Source: Chitinophaga cymbidii (GTDB lineage Bacteria > Bacteroidota > Bacteroidia > Chitinophagales > Chitinophagaceae). Taken from it: 64,000 nt of DNA. Each line of letters begins with the position of its first letter. The stretch's first letter is position 1. The notes below the pieces were generated by a model. It did no database searches. It was not told the origin of the DNA and worked only from the letters and a program-made list of their open reading frames with translations. A program made the translations under genes and the position numbers. The stretch is taken from NCBI RefSeq assembly GCF_007992715.1, contig NZ_BKAU01000001.1, positions 1,240,001 through 1,304,000 on the forward strand, read 5' to 3'. Positions 10,201 through 20,300 of the stretch are shown piece after piece.

Positions 10201-10345
10201 CAAGCAAATGCGTTCTTACCGCGGGCACTTTGTTGCCGATGGCGGCAAACTTGTCTGTTTCCTGCGCTTTCAATGGTTTCGCGCACAGGATTCCCGCTAC
10301 CGTTATGCACACGGGTAGCCTGTGACGCCATAAAACTGGTATCAT
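7265..10345 (-). CDS. Glycoside hydrolase family 2 enzyme (beta-galactosidase/beta-glucuronidase-like)
   Basis: The 1026-residue protein has a signal peptide ending near residue 28 (KPLKAQ). A GH2 sugar-binding jelly roll spans about 105-260 (TFYRTGFDV, FKGVDYKARVFVN, GIYQQVYVE), followed by an immunoglobulin-like domain and a TIM barrel. Candidate catalytic residues are E515 in TYINER (acid/base, NE pair) and E606 in ACGEFGSEG (nucleophile). The C-terminal 250 residues form additional beta-rich and Rossmann-like segments not typical of a minimal GH2. It lies between SusD and the beta-helix pair in PUL 1. The sugar specificity is not determinable; retaining exo-beta-glycosidase action in the periplasm is the family expectation. 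Confidence 0.88.
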   Translation of the reverse strand: MIPVLWRHRLPVCITVAGILCAKPLKAQETDKFAAIGNKVPAVRTHLLEQPVPAPLPFIELPTENRPSAAFRPMEKLDTEEELRAALDSMRKKFMPFMRDLAPAIPQTRIKVNLDSFAWKQEKGKADWQQVRIPHYGEPLGKAITFYRTGFDVTPEMLAKGAVFIHFKGVDYKARVFVNQQYVGSHEGVFAPFEFDITRVVAAGKNEILVRVENDEPMQRNGDKLYAATGPGYDEPQRGWHHCPPGMGIYQQVYVEARSSLHIHDVFVRPIRNSDTAEVWLEVNNTSTSRKTIAVQHALYGQNFNAVVYEHSLYKPSTVQVPGVGDLAKTTDNVHKELQMGSGVNFLRFRIHIPGARRWNNETPWLYQLQLTLLDEKGNALDARKQSFGMRSFRMDTLHAPKGSIYLNEAPIRLRGANTMGAFQQSVMNGKEDQLIDDILLAKLTNMNFIRMTQMPVQEEIYDHCDRLGLMTQTDLPLFGVLRRNRWIEAVRQAEEMERLVRSHPCNVIVTYINERFPNAEGNPQRHLNTYEEFERFFTAADQAVLMSNPDRVIKAGDGDYDPPSPGLPDNHCYNGWYNGHGLGLGEMFKGYWIPVKPGWNYACGEFGSEGLESVEIMRKYYPAAWLPRNREEERNWSPSKIPAAQTGRFHYMWYNTQHSLEDWAQASQQHQATITQLTTEAFRRNDRMVSFAIHLFIDAFPAGWMKAIMDVDRKPKKAWYAYRDALSPLAVQLRTDRFQAFSRDTVPVEAWIVNDLNQSPAGHVIRYQLEMNGRTLFSNMADARIEANRSTFQGFIPLRLPRVTSPQDVTLRIALCDPVGKPLHESSVVIKVYPRPAAERRKVWLARKTGPAAVLAEEMKWEVVEDAARADALLVDDISDYNSKYDALVAAGKTMLLLQASPGEYNIAGKSFAVNKCSMGSYYFVSPLTGHPMMKGCAPLGFRFWYDGGKQLIRPLMENMIKSADLTEIISTDNISWGKSATSGKSMAVAEAQYGKGRIRICQLLLQNRVLYNPEAWRLASKLVI

Positions 10346-10381
10346 ACTAAAGTTGCTCTTGTGATTTACGATCCGGTGCGG

Positions 10382-11947
10382 TTACCAGCCCGGGTTCTGA
10401 TGGCCTTTCAGCGCGCTGTTAACGGACATTTCTCTTAAAGGTATGGGGAACAACAGGTGTTTCTCTTCCAGGTTCTGCGCGGCGATCGCTGATTTTAGCA
10501 GCTTCTCGGGCGCATTGCTCATGATATATTCCGCAAATTCTTTCATGGTGCTGAGGTAAATGCCCCAGCGTATCAGGTCGTAGCGGCGCACTGCTTCCAC
10601 ACATAGTTCGCGGGAGCGCTCGTCCTGTATGAACTTCAGAAAACCGGCCTGGCCCATGCCTGCCGGTGCATCGCAGGCATCCGGAACGTCCAGCGGTTTG
10701 CCATACGCTCTCCTGCGCACCTGGTTGAGGGCGTCATAAGCCACGGCCGTAGGGCCTCCATGCACATGATTTTCCGCTTCGGCCAGCATCAGGAGCACAT
10801 CGGAATAGCGGATGATGGCGAAGTTCTGGGGCGTGTTGTTGCCATGCTTCGGCGTCAGCGTTTCATATTCCCTTCTCCATTTGCCGATGTTCTTCGTCCA
10901 GTTATCCGTTACCGGCGTTTTCACGGCGTTCGTGCGGCCGGTGAACACAAAAGGCGCACAGTTCCAGTCGCGGCGGTGATCGCCTTCTTCATACAGGTTG
11001 TACAGCTTGATGGTAGCGTTCACGGAAGCAAAGCATTGCCCAAGCTCAACATCCTGGCACAACACGCCGATGTTATTCCCGATACGGCCGGTTTCGCGGT
11101 AGGTATCCAGCGAATTGCCGAAAAACTCTATCTCCCACAGGCTTTCCTTCACATCGTACTTGTCCTGCGCATAGTTGATGAACACCTGTTCATAGCTCGG
11201 GTTAAGCATGTGTTCACCGGATTCCACCACCTTCTTCGCCCAGTTCAGCGCATCTTCGTATTTCGACTCATCCTTCAGCGGGTACCCTGCCATGTAGAGG
11301 TTCACTCTCGCCAGGACCGCCTGTATGGCGGTTTTGCTGATCCTTCCCGAAAACCCGAGCTTCGTGATCGTTTGTTCCTGCAGCAATGATTCCGCAGTGG
11401 TCATGTCTTCAATGATCTTTGCATATACTTCGGCGGAAGGAGTGCGCGGAAATTGCATGGGTGCGGAAGCCTCGGTAGGCTCGAGCTTCATGGGCACATC
11501 CCCGAAATTGGACACGAGGATAAAATAATAGTAAGCCCGCAGGAAAAGCGCTTCACCACGGATAACGTCCCTGTTCTTTTCCGGCATCACCGGCCGGTCG
11601 ATATTCGCCAGCAGCACATTTGCCCGTTCGATGCCTTCATAACATACGCGCCAGAAATTATTGATATCGGAACTGGATGCTTCGTAGCTGTTGACGGTGA
11701 CGCCAACGGAAGGCATGGAGCGCTGATACGATTCATCCGTGCTGGAATTGTACGTCCAGGATATTTTATCGCCGTACAGCTCGGAAGCGCCCAGGCGGTC
11801 GTACACGCCATGCAGCGCGTAGTTCAGCTGTTCTTCTGTTTTATAGTAATTCTCTGTTGTTAAAAAATCAGTAGGCGTTGTTTCCAGCAGCTTGCCGCAG
11901 GAAGCCATCAGTAAAGAACACGGTATCAGCAAATAAATGATCTTCAT
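10382..11947 (-). CDS. SusD/RagB family nutrient-binding outer membrane lipoprotein (PUL 1)
   Basis: The 521-residue product has a lipoprotein signal peptide (LLIPCSLLMASCGK), then the SusD signature TTPTDFLTTENYYKTEEQLNYALHG cut across two helices and the TPR scaffold (GEALFLRAYYYFILVSNFGDVP). Late in the protein LCVEAVRRYDLIRWG and the closing LFPIPLREMSVN-NPGW block complete the family fingerprint. SusD proteins sit as a lid on the partner SusC at the cell surface and hand glycan to it. It follows SusC by 18 bases, so the two are co-transcribed. Confidence 0.97.
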   Translation of the reverse strand: MKIIYLLIPCSLLMASCGKLLETTPTDFLTTENYYKTEEQLNYALHGVYDRLGASELYGDKISWTYNSSTDESYQRSMPSVGVTVNSYEASSSDINNFWRVCYEGIERANVLLANIDRPVMPEKNRDVIRGEALFLRAYYYFILVSNFGDVPMKLEPTEASAPMQFPRTPSAEVYAKIIEDMTTAESLLQEQTITKLGFSGRISKTAIQAVLARVNLYMAGYPLKDESKYEDALNWAKKVVESGEHMLNPSYEQVFINYAQDKYDVKESLWEIEFFGNSLDTYRETGRIGNNIGVLCQDVELGQCFASVNATIKLYNLYEEGDHRRDWNCAPFVFTGRTNAVKTPVTDNWTKNIGKWRREYETLTPKHGNNTPQNFAIIRYSDVLLMLAEAENHVHGGPTAVAYDALNQVRRRAYGKPLDVPDACDAPAGMGQAGFLKFIQDERSRELCVEAVRRYDLIRWGIYLSTMKEFAEYIMSNAPEKLLKSAIAAQNLEEKHLLFPIPLREMSVNSALKGHQNPGW

Positions 11948-11965
11948 AACTAGGTTTTTACTGTT

Positions 11966-14900
11966 TTAAAAGGATGCGTTGATACCAACGGTTACGGTCA
12001 ACGCGCGTGGATAGGCCGAGTAATCGAAGCCGGGAGTCAGGTTGGAATTCCGCGTGGAAACTTCCGGGTCGGGACCGGAGTAGTTGGTCCAGGTAAGAAG
12101 GTTTTGCGCGGCGGCATATACCTTCAGCCCTTTCATTTTTATCTGCCGGAGCAGGGCGTTGGAAAAGCTGTAGCCGAGGTATACGGTCTTCAGCCGCAGG
12201 TAGGAACCGTCTTCCAGCACGCGGGTGGAATAGTACATCGGCCCCTGGCCACCGGCGCGGAACAGCGTATTGCTCGGATTCTCCGGCGTCCAGCGGTCCT
12301 TGTAGTGATCGTACTGATTGAGTTGCTTCGTAGAGGTGCCGTTGCCTTCAAAGATCAGGCGGTTGGCGTTAAACAGCTTGTTGCCGTACGACCATTGAAA
12401 GAACAGGTTCAGATCAAAGTTCCTGTAAGTAAAATTGTTGCTGAAACCGCCCACGTGTTTGGGGATGGCCCGGCCGATGGTCGTGAAATCGTCCGAGTTC
12501 ACCACCAGGTCGCCATTGAGATCCTTGTATTTGATATCGCCGGGCTGGATGCTGTTCCTGGCGACACCATTGGTGGTCACTTCGTCTTTCAGCACATATT
12601 TCCCGGAGGAATTTTTATTGAAATCTTCGTACTGATACACGCCGTCCCATACAAGACCGTAGAACTGGGCGAGCGGCTGGCCTACGCGCGCAACATAGAG
12701 CGCCACATTGGAATAGCTGCCGGCGAAGGATACGCGGGATTGCAGCTCGGTCTGATCATGCGCCAGCGCCAGTATCTTATTCTGATTGAAGGCGATGTTG
12801 AAATTACTGCTCCATGTAAATGCTTTGCCCTGTATGTTGATCGTATTCAGCGTAAGCTCCAGCCCTTTGTTTTCGGTTTTACCCACATTCTTGAAAGCAT
12901 TCATATAGCCGGTAACGTAAGGAACTTCCGCCCGGAGCAGCAGGTTGTCGGTAATTTTCCGGTATACGTCCGCTGTTAGGGAGATCCTGTCTTTGAACAG
13001 GGACAGGTCGTAGCCGATATTCGTCTGCACCGATGTTTCCCATTGCAGCGCGCTGGAGCCCAGCGCTCCGAGTGCCGTGCCCAGGGACGGCGTGGCATTG
13101 TTAAAGCTGTAGCCGCTTACCACCGGCATGGAGAGGGTGGACAAGTAGGAGAAATCACCAACGCGGTTGTTGCCGGACTGGCCGATGGTCACACGTAGCT
13201 TGGCGTCTGAGATGAATGCCATGTTTTTCATGAACTTCTCACGGCTCATGCGCCAGGCGAACGCCCCGGAGGGGAAATATCCCCATTTGCTGCCGGGCGC
13301 GAATTTGGAGGAGCCGTCCACCCGAAAATTAGCGGTGAACAGATAGCGGGAGTCAAATTCATAGTTCATCCTTCCCAGGTAGGAAATGAGGCCCCAGCGC
13401 GAACTGCTTTTGCTGATCGTTACAACGGGCGCTTCATCCAGCCCGTCAATACCCAGCGACTCGTTGGGCACCTGCTGCGCGGATATGCCCATGCTCTGTG
13501 TGGACCGGCCCTGCATGGTAAATCCGCCCATCACATTGAACTTATGCTTTTTATTAAAAGTTCTGTCGTACGTGAGCGTGTTGGAGTTCACCCAGTCGTT
13601 GTAGCTGCCCTCTGACGCTCTGCCGTTCACGCCAATGGAGCGGTATTTATTTCCCTGGCTGGTGTTCGAATTATAGAAATTCTCTCCTACTGAATTTGAT
13701 CGCTGGATGCCGCCGGAGATATTCAGGCTAAGGTGCGGGATGATATCGTATTTGATAAATCCGTTGGCAACAAGGTTGTTGTTCTGGCTGAGCCGGTGTT
13801 CGTTGCGCATGGAGATGATCGGGTTGATCAGTATCTGGTTGGCGGCCTGGTCTTCATCCACCACATCAAAAAGCTCGTCCAGCACGTCGCGCTTCCGGAC
13901 GCCGGAGGTGGGGCGGTACCCAAGTACATTGTAGATGTAGCTGTACGTGTGGCCGGCGGGATTTTCCGCAAACACTGAGCCGGTGGCTTTGGTGGTGCTG
14001 TAATTGACATTGATGCCCACCTTCAGGTTATCCCTGACCTGCTGGTTGATGTTCACCCGGCCCTGGTAGCGCTGAAAGCCGGAGTTGATCACGATGCCGT
14101 CCTGGTTCAGCGCATTGGCGGAAATAGCGTAGGTGCTTTTATCCGAGCCGCCGCGTACGGATACTTCATGGTTCTGCATCACGCCTGTGCGGTATAGCTG
14201 CCGTTGCAGGTCGTCCGACTGCACATGCTGGTAATAATCCGCGGCCCGTGTGCTGTCGAAATAAATTTCCTTCCTCGCCGGATCAATTTGCAGCTGATAC
14301 TCCACAAAATCCGCGGCGTTCATCATCTTCGTGTACTGGATATTTTTCATAATGCCGAGCGAAGGATTGTAGGAAATCACCGGCTGGCCTTTCTTTCCTG
14401 ATTTTGTGGTGATGATGACCACGCCGTTGGCCCCGCGTGCGCCGTAAATGGCGGTAGCGGATGCATCTTTCAGTACGTCGATGGATTCGATGTCTGACGG
14501 GTTGATGGTATTGTTATCGGGATTCTCGATGGGGAAACCGTCCACCACGAAAAGCGGTGAATTGTCCTGCGTAACAGACCCCGCGCCCCTGATCACGATG
14601 TTGCTCAGAGAGCCGGGCTGGCCGTCTGTTGTAGATACCGTAACACCGGCTACACGGCCGGCCAGGGCGCCTTCCAGCGTGGGCACCGGCGCTTTGGAAA
14701 AATCGTCCATGTTCACTTTGCCCACGGCGCCGGTAAGATCACCGCGTTTTACGGCGCCATAACCAATGACCACCACTTCATCCAGGCCGCTGTTCGCCGG
14801 TTCGAGATGTAGGTTCAGCGATTGCCTGCCGGAAAGCGGTACTTCCGTTGTTTTATATCCAATGAAAGAAAACACAAGCACGCCCTGCGGCGGCAATGTC

Positions 14901-15355
14901 AGCCTGAACCGGCCATCAGCATCCGTTACCATACCCCCGGAGCCGCCTTTTACTTTTACAGATACACCGGGCAGCGCGATGTTGTTTTCCCCTTTCACTA
15001 CGCCGGTGACAACGATGGCAGTATCCGCCCGGTCTTTGCCTGGCAGCGTGTTTCCGGCCTTTTCCTTTCGCCGGATCATGATCATTTTCTCTTCAATGTC
15101 ATAGGTCAGTTCCTGGTTTTTCAGGCATTCGTCCAGCACCTGACGGAGAGAAGCATTCTTTACATGGATGCTTACCGGCGTGGAGCCATCAAACAGCTGC
15201 TTGCTGCAAATAATGGAAAAACCGGTCTGCTTCGATATCTCGCTGAAAACATCTCTCAGTGGCATATCTTTCACAGACAGGTCAATGCCCTGCGCCATAC
15301 CTTTGGCGCCCGTGTAAAAAAAAACAATGCATAGCAAGCCGGCAACAATCTTCAT
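11966..15355 (-). CDS. SusC/RagA TonB-linked outer membrane transporter with STN domain (PUL 1)
   Basis: The 1129-residue protein has, in order, a signal peptide, an STN secretin/TonB short N-terminal domain (about 24-95, LSVKDMPLRDVFSEISKQTG), a carboxypeptidase-D-like regulatory domain (about 115-190), a TonB-box region (DEVVVIGYG), the plug with the SusC signature (VDGFPIENPDNNTINPSDIE) and a 22-strand-type barrel ending in aromatic F. It imports glycan fragments with SusD. The STN domain is the part that contacts a FecR anti-sigma factor in FecA-type signalling, and a FecR/ECF pair lies directly upstream in the same direction, so substrate-dependent induction of this locus is inferred. 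Confidence 0.97.
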   Translation of the reverse strand: MKIVAGLLCIVFFYTGAKGMAQGIDLSVKDMPLRDVFSEISKQTGFSIICSKQLFDGSTPVSIHVKNASLRQVLDECLKNQELTYDIEEKMIMIRRKEKAGNTLPGKDRADTAIVVTGVVKGENNIALPGVSVKVKGGSGGMVTDADGRFRLTLPPQGVLVFSFIGYKTTEVPLSGRQSLNLHLEPANSGLDEVVVIGYGAVKRGDLTGAVGKVNMDDFSKAPVPTLEGALAGRVAGVTVSTTDGQPGSLSNIVIRGAGSVTQDNSPLFVVDGFPIENPDNNTINPSDIESIDVLKDASATAIYGARGANGVVIITTKSGKKGQPVISYNPSLGIMKNIQYTKMMNAADFVEYQLQIDPARKEIYFDSTRAADYYQHVQSDDLQRQLYRTGVMQNHEVSVRGGSDKSTYAISANALNQDGIVINSGFQRYQGRVNINQQVRDNLKVGINVNYSTTKATGSVFAENPAGHTYSYIYNVLGYRPTSGVRKRDVLDELFDVVDEDQAANQILINPIISMRNEHRLSQNNNLVANGFIKYDIIPHLSLNISGGIQRSNSVGENFYNSNTSQGNKYRSIGVNGRASEGSYNDWVNSNTLTYDRTFNKKHKFNVMGGFTMQGRSTQSMGISAQQVPNESLGIDGLDEAPVVTISKSSSRWGLISYLGRMNYEFDSRYLFTANFRVDGSSKFAPGSKWGYFPSGAFAWRMSREKFMKNMAFISDAKLRVTIGQSGNNRVGDFSYLSTLSMPVVSGYSFNNATPSLGTALGALGSSALQWETSVQTNIGYDLSLFKDRISLTADVYRKITDNLLLRAEVPYVTGYMNAFKNVGKTENKGLELTLNTINIQGKAFTWSSNFNIAFNQNKILALAHDQTELQSRVSFAGSYSNVALYVARVGQPLAQFYGLVWDGVYQYEDFNKNSSGKYVLKDEVTTNGVARNSIQPGDIKYKDLNGDLVVNSDDFTTIGRAIPKHVGGFSNNFTYRNFDLNLFFQWSYGNKLFNANRLIFEGNGTSTKQLNQYDHYKDRWTPENPSNTLFRAGGQGPMYYSTRVLEDGSYLRLKTVYLGYSFSNALLRQIKMKGLKVYAAAQNLLTWTNYSGPDPEVSTRNSNLTPGFDYSAYPRALTVTVGINASF

Positions 15356-15430
15356 AACGTGGTAATTTGTGTGAAAAAGAAGTCCTCCCGGGATTTTTCC
15401 CCGGTAAAATTCAAGTCTATCCGTGTTGGT

Positions 15431-16606
15431 TTATTTTTCTCCCTGGAAGAGGGTCACTTTTCTGCCTTCGATCCTGAACTGAACGCCGTTGGATGCGAGC
15501 AGCTTCAGCACGCTGGACAGTGGCAGGTTTTTACTGATACGCCCCCAGAACAATCCTGTTTTCCCGTTTGTTTCATCAACGATCTCTACATCGTACCACC
15601 TGGAAAGCTGCCGCACAATAGCCGGCAGGCCGGCATCATCAAATTCAAAGAATCCGCTTTTCCATGCTGTTGCCTTTTCTATATCTGCCTTCCGCACCGA
15701 CAATTTCCCGGTAGCATTATCCCTCACCGCCTGCTGGCCGGGCCGCAGCAGCTGCGTTGCCTGTCCCTGTTTTACCTGCAGCGCACCTTCCACCAATGTT
15801 GTGTTGATGGTATGCTCGTCATCATAGGCCATGATATCGAAATGCGTACCCAGTACCAGCGCCTCCATATCTCCCACCTTCACCCTGAAAGGCTGGCCGG
15901 GGTGTTGTGCAATTTCAAAGTATGCCTGCCCCTGCAGTTCCACGACCCTTTCCTTTCCGCTGAACGCCACGGGATACCGCAGGCTGCTGACGGAATTGAG
16001 CCAGACCTTTGTGCCGTCCGGCAAAGTAAGCTGGAACTGTCCGCCGCGGGGGATGGTCAATGTGTTATACTGTAATACGCTCCCTTGCGCGCTTATGCCC
16101 TGGTAGGCCAGCTGCCCGCTGTCCAGCTTCATTACATGGATACCGCTCTGCTGCGCCAGCGCGCCGGTCCGGGCGCTGTCCAGCGTGATCTGCGTGCCAT
16201 CCGCCAGTGTCAGGACAGCTTTATCACCGCCCGGCGCTACATTCATTTCATATGGGCTATCCGCAATCAGCGTCGTGGCCTGCTGTTTAAAGTACCAGTA
16301 CGCACCGCCGGCGAACATCAATAATAATATGGCGGCAGCCGCGGCGTAAGACCTCCACGGGATACGTACGGGCCGTACATCTTCCTCTATAACAGCAATG
16401 CGGTCCCTGATCCTTTCATATAACAAGGCGTCCGGCTCGCCGGGTACGCCGTGCTGCAAAACGATTCCCTCATATTGCTCCGTCAACGACCTGAAAGACG
16501 GCTCGTCCGCATCCCGCAATCCATCTGCCAGCACACGTTGCTCTGCATCGGTGATACTGCCGGTAGCGGCCCTGTTCAGTAACGATATTATCTCTTGCTG
16601 ATCCAT
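15431..16606 (-). CDS. FecR-family anti-sigma factor (PUL 1)
   Basis: The 391-residue product has a cytoplasmic N-terminal segment (1-83) expected to bind the sigma factor, one transmembrane helix (about 86-106, SYAAAAAILLLMFAGGAYWY), a periplasmic FecR domain (VLTLADGTQITLDSA, GTKVWLNSVSSLRYP, RVVELQGQAYFEIA) and a C-terminal DUF4974-like domain (FEFDDAGLPAIVRQLSRWYDVEI). In this family the periplasmic part senses the STN domain of the loaded transporter and releases the ECF factor. It lies 73 bases after the sigma gene and 75 before SusC. Confidence 0.95.
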   Translation of the reverse strand: MDQQEIISLLNRAATGSITDAEQRVLADGLRDADEPSFRSLTEQYEGIVLQHGVPGEPDALLYERIRDRIAVIEEDVRPVRIPWRSYAAAAAILLLMFAGGAYWYFKQQATTLIADSPYEMNVAPGGDKAVLTLADGTQITLDSARTGALAQQSGIHVMKLDSGQLAYQGISAQGSVLQYNTLTIPRGGQFQLTLPDGTKVWLNSVSSLRYPVAFSGKERVVELQGQAYFEIAQHPGQPFRVKVGDMEALVLGTHFDIMAYDDEHTINTTLVEGALQVKQGQATQLLRPGQQAVRDNATGKLSVRKADIEKATAWKSGFFEFDDAGLPAIVRQLSRWYDVEIVDETNGKTGLFWGRISKNLPLSSVLKLLASNGVQFRIEGRKVTLFQGEK

Positions 16607-16679
16607 CCCTGGTTGTTAATAAGACTGATGAGAAATTCAAAAGAACACCTTTGCCGGAATATTTTTTTTACGGATGCGG

Positions 16680-17285
16680 TTAGAAACGGTTCAAACAACT
16701 GTAAATCAATATAATAATGGGGATGTCAACACCCGCGTGCTGCTTCAGGTAATCCTTCACGGACTTGACGGCTTCATACAGCTGCTTCTTTACAGCGAAC
16801 TTGGTAATGTTCAATTGTGCGGCGATCTCGTCCAGGGAAAGGCCCTGCTCGTTCCGGAGCAGGAAGATCCTGCGCTTCTGCTGCGGCAGGCGGGAGATGG
16901 CGAGACGGGCTATTTCGTGGTATTCATCCAGTTGTATTTTCTCCTGTACTTCCATGTGCCCTTCGGCTTGCTGCAGTTGCAGCACATGGCCGGCCTTCGT
17001 CAGCTGCGCCTGCTGTGTTCTCATGTCGTACAGGCGGTTTTTGGCCATGGTAAAGAGGTAGGACTGTGCAGATCTGATCCCCGCCAGTGTTTCCCGGCGC
17101 AACCATACTTTGATAAATATGTCCTGCATCACCTCATCGGCATCCTGCCGGGAGAAGCCTGTTAATGGCAGGATAAAAAGATGCAACCTGGGTTGGTAAT
17201 ATTTATACAGGCGGGAAAAAGCATCTTCGTCACCGGCTGCAATACGCTGCAGTAGTTCATTCTCGTTATGTAAAGCCTCGCTCAT
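16680..17285 (-). CDS. ECF RNA polymerase sigma factor (PUL 1)
   Basis: The 201-residue protein contains region 2 (DAFSRLYKYYQPRLHLFI, DADEVMQDIFIKVWLRRE, YLFTMAKNRLYD) and region 4 (LPQQKRRIFLLRNEQGLSLDEIAAQLNIT, then a helix-turn-helix). It should direct transcription of PUL 1 when freed from FecR. It ends in a hydrophobic tail (IPIIILIYSCL), a feature also of the second ECF factor in this window, which might hold it near the membrane or FecR. It is divergent from the hybrid two-component gene over a 99-base gap. Confidence 0.95.
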   Translation of the reverse strand: MSEALHNENELLQRIAAGDEDAFSRLYKYYQPRLHLFILPLTGFSRQDADEVMQDIFIKVWLRRETLAGIRSAQSYLFTMAKNRLYDMRTQQAQLTKAGHVLQLQQAEGHMEVQEKIQLDEYHEIARLAISRLPQQKRRIFLLRNEQGLSLDEIAAQLNITKFAVKKQLYEAVKSVKDYLKQHAGVDIPIIILIYSCLNRF

Positions 17286-17384
17286 TGCCGGAGTTGGTTG
17301 ATATCGAATGAATAAAAATAGTAAAAAGCGTTAAATTGTAGAGGCATAAGTACCTTGTTAACAGACATCAACCAGGATTTTTTT

Positions 17385-20300
17385 GTGATCAGAAAATGTT
17401 TCCAGATTCCACTGTTATTATGCATACTGCTGAATGCATATGCACAGCGCCCTTCTTACCGGTTTACGTCGCTGAATATCAACAACGGGCTCTCCAATAA
17501 CCAGGTGAACTGCATCTACAAGGATGCTGCCGGCTTCATGTGGTTCGGAACGATGAGCGGTCTGAACCGTTATGACGGCTATACATTCCGGGTTTTCCGG
17601 CATAATATGGCGGATACTTTTTCCATCAACGAAGATTATATCTCCGGCATATTTCCTGTGCCCGGCAACAAGATGTACGTTAAAACAAGGAACGGCGATA
17701 ATATATATGATCCTTCCACCGAAAAATTCTCCGAAGCGCCGGACTGGCTCAAAAGCAAAGGATTGCCGGACATCGCCGTGATCTGCATTCACCGCGCCGG
17801 CAACAGCTTCTGGCTGGCCGCGGAAAGCGGGCTGTACAAGATCGACAGCAGCGGCAAGGCATTCAAATTGCTTGCGCGGACTGCCGGCCAGCCCGTCATT
17901 GCGGATATCAAAACGGATTCGAAAGGCAACGCCGTCATATTATATAACAACGGGCATATCGAAATGCGCGATGCGCGTTCCCACCAGGTTATCTACCGCG
18001 ATACCGCTGTGGCGGCCATGCTGGGAAAGCAACGCATGGCGCTGATGCTCTTCATCGATGCGCAGGATGACATCTGGACCTATGCGCCCGGCAATGACTT
18101 CGGCGTGGTGTACCTCAATCCCCGTGAAAAAAATATCCGGCAGCTGTCCAGCAAAAACGGCATCCTGAACAATGACATCGTTTACAGCATCATCCAGGAT
18201 GAGCAAGGGTTGATATGGGTAGGCACGGACCACGGCGGGATCAATGTGATCGACAAACAGGGGTTTCGCAGCAGTTTTATGCTGAATAAGGAAGATGATG
18301 AAAAAAGCATTGCGGAGAACGCCATCTATTCCCTGTATAAAGACGATCTCGGCATCATCTGGTGCGGCACCTACAAAAGAGGGATCAGCTATTTTGCTGA
18401 AAGCATGGGCAAGTTCAGCCTGTATACGGATAAATCTTCCGGCGGTTCCGGCCTCGGTTATAAAGATGTAAACTGTTTTGCGGAAGATAAAAACGGTAAT
18501 ATCTGGATCGGCACCAACGGCGGCGGCCTGATCTATTTTGACCGCGCGGCCGGCCGCTTTTCACGCTACCGGCACAATCCTTCCGATGACAACAGCATCA
18601 GCAACGATGTAATAGTGAGCCTGTACATGGACCGGCGGGACAACCTGTGGATCGGGTATTATTTCGGCGGCATGGACCATTACGCCAACGGAAAGTTCAC
18701 GCACTTCCGGCATAAGCACACAGACCCTAACAGCCTGGCGGGCAAAAGCGTGTGGCGGATGTACGAAGATCAGCGGAATAATTTCTGGGTGGGCACATTG
18801 GGCGGGGGGCTGGACAGGTTTGACCGCAGCAACGGGATATTTTATCACAATAATGCTGACCTGCCCAATTCCGTTCATTCGAATTTTATCACCTCTTTCG
18901 CGGAGGATAAAAATGGCGATCTGTGGATCGGGACTTCATACGGCATTGATGTGCTGGACAAAGCCAAAGGGATTTTTTTGCATTACCTGAGCGCCACCCA
19001 TCAGCTGAGCAACGACAACGTAAACATCCTGCTCTGCGACCGGAACAACAACATGTGGGCCGGCACCCGGGCGGGGCTGAACGTATTCGATCCAACCACC
19101 CGCACGTTCAAATCCTTCCGGGTGGAAGACGGCCTGCCGGACAATAATATCATCAGCATGCTGGAAGATAACGAAGGGCATATCTGGGTAAGCACCTCCA
19201 ACGGTCTTGGCAAGATCACCGTGTTGCAGGATGCGGACGGGATCGGCATCCGCTGCCGGAGTTATGATGACGCGGATGGCTTGCAGGGGCGGGCGTTCAA
19301 TGTAAATGCCGCGTTGAAGCTGCGCTCCGGGGAACTGGTGTTCGGCGGCACAGAGGGCTTCAATATCTTCGATCCTTCCACTATCCCCCAAAATCATCAC
19401 AAACCTTCCATCGTTTTTACAGACCTGCAGATATTCAACAGGAAGGTAGCCGTGCATGAAGAGTTGCATCATCGGGTGATACTACCCCAATCGCTTTCAA
19501 CGATCAAAGAAATTGTACTGCGGCATAATGAAAATGATTTCTCGATAGATTTCGCGGCGCTGAACTACGTCAATACCGACAAGAACCGGTATGCCTACAT
19601 GCTCGAAGGTTTTAACAAGGAATGGTCCACCATAGACGGCAAAACACGGCGGCTCACCTATACCAATATTAACCCCGGCGACTATACGCTGCACGTCAAA
19701 GCCGCGAATGAGGACGGCATCTGGAACGATGAAGGCATTTCCCTCAACATCCGGATACTGCCCCCTTTCTGGAAAACACCTTTGGCCTACGCGACATATG
19801 TACTGCTGGCGGCGCTCATCCTGTTCCTCGCGAGAAAGGCGGTCATCCGCCGTGCACGCCGGCGTTTTGCACTGGAGCATGAACGCGCGGAAGCGCATCG
19901 CCTGCATGAGCTGGACATGATGAAGATCCGGCTCTTCACCAATGTGAGCCATGAGCTGAGAACGCCGGTGTCGCTGATACTCACCTCGGCGAACGAGCTG
20001 ATCAGGAACGGGAAACCGGCGGACGAGAAGCACAAGTTCCAGCTGATCCACCGCAATGCAAGAAGACTGCTGAACCTTGTGAACCAGCTGATGGATTTCA
20101 GGAAGATGGAAATGCGGGAGCTGAAAAGCACGCCCACACCGGGAGATGTAGCCGGCTTTGTAAAGGAAGTGGTGCAATCATTCACAGACCTGGCGGAAAG
20201 AAAAAGCATTTCCTTTTCTTATCATACCACCCGCGAACATCTGTACACGATGTTCGATCATGGCAAAATGGAACGTATCTTATTCAACCTGCTGTCCAAT

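Noticed and set aside
9071-10318. Open frame of 415 codons on the plus strand antisense to the GH2 gene
   Set aside because: It lies wholly within a gene with clear GH2 motifs, has low-complexity His/Arg-rich sequence and no recognisable domain; a by-product of GC-rich codon use.
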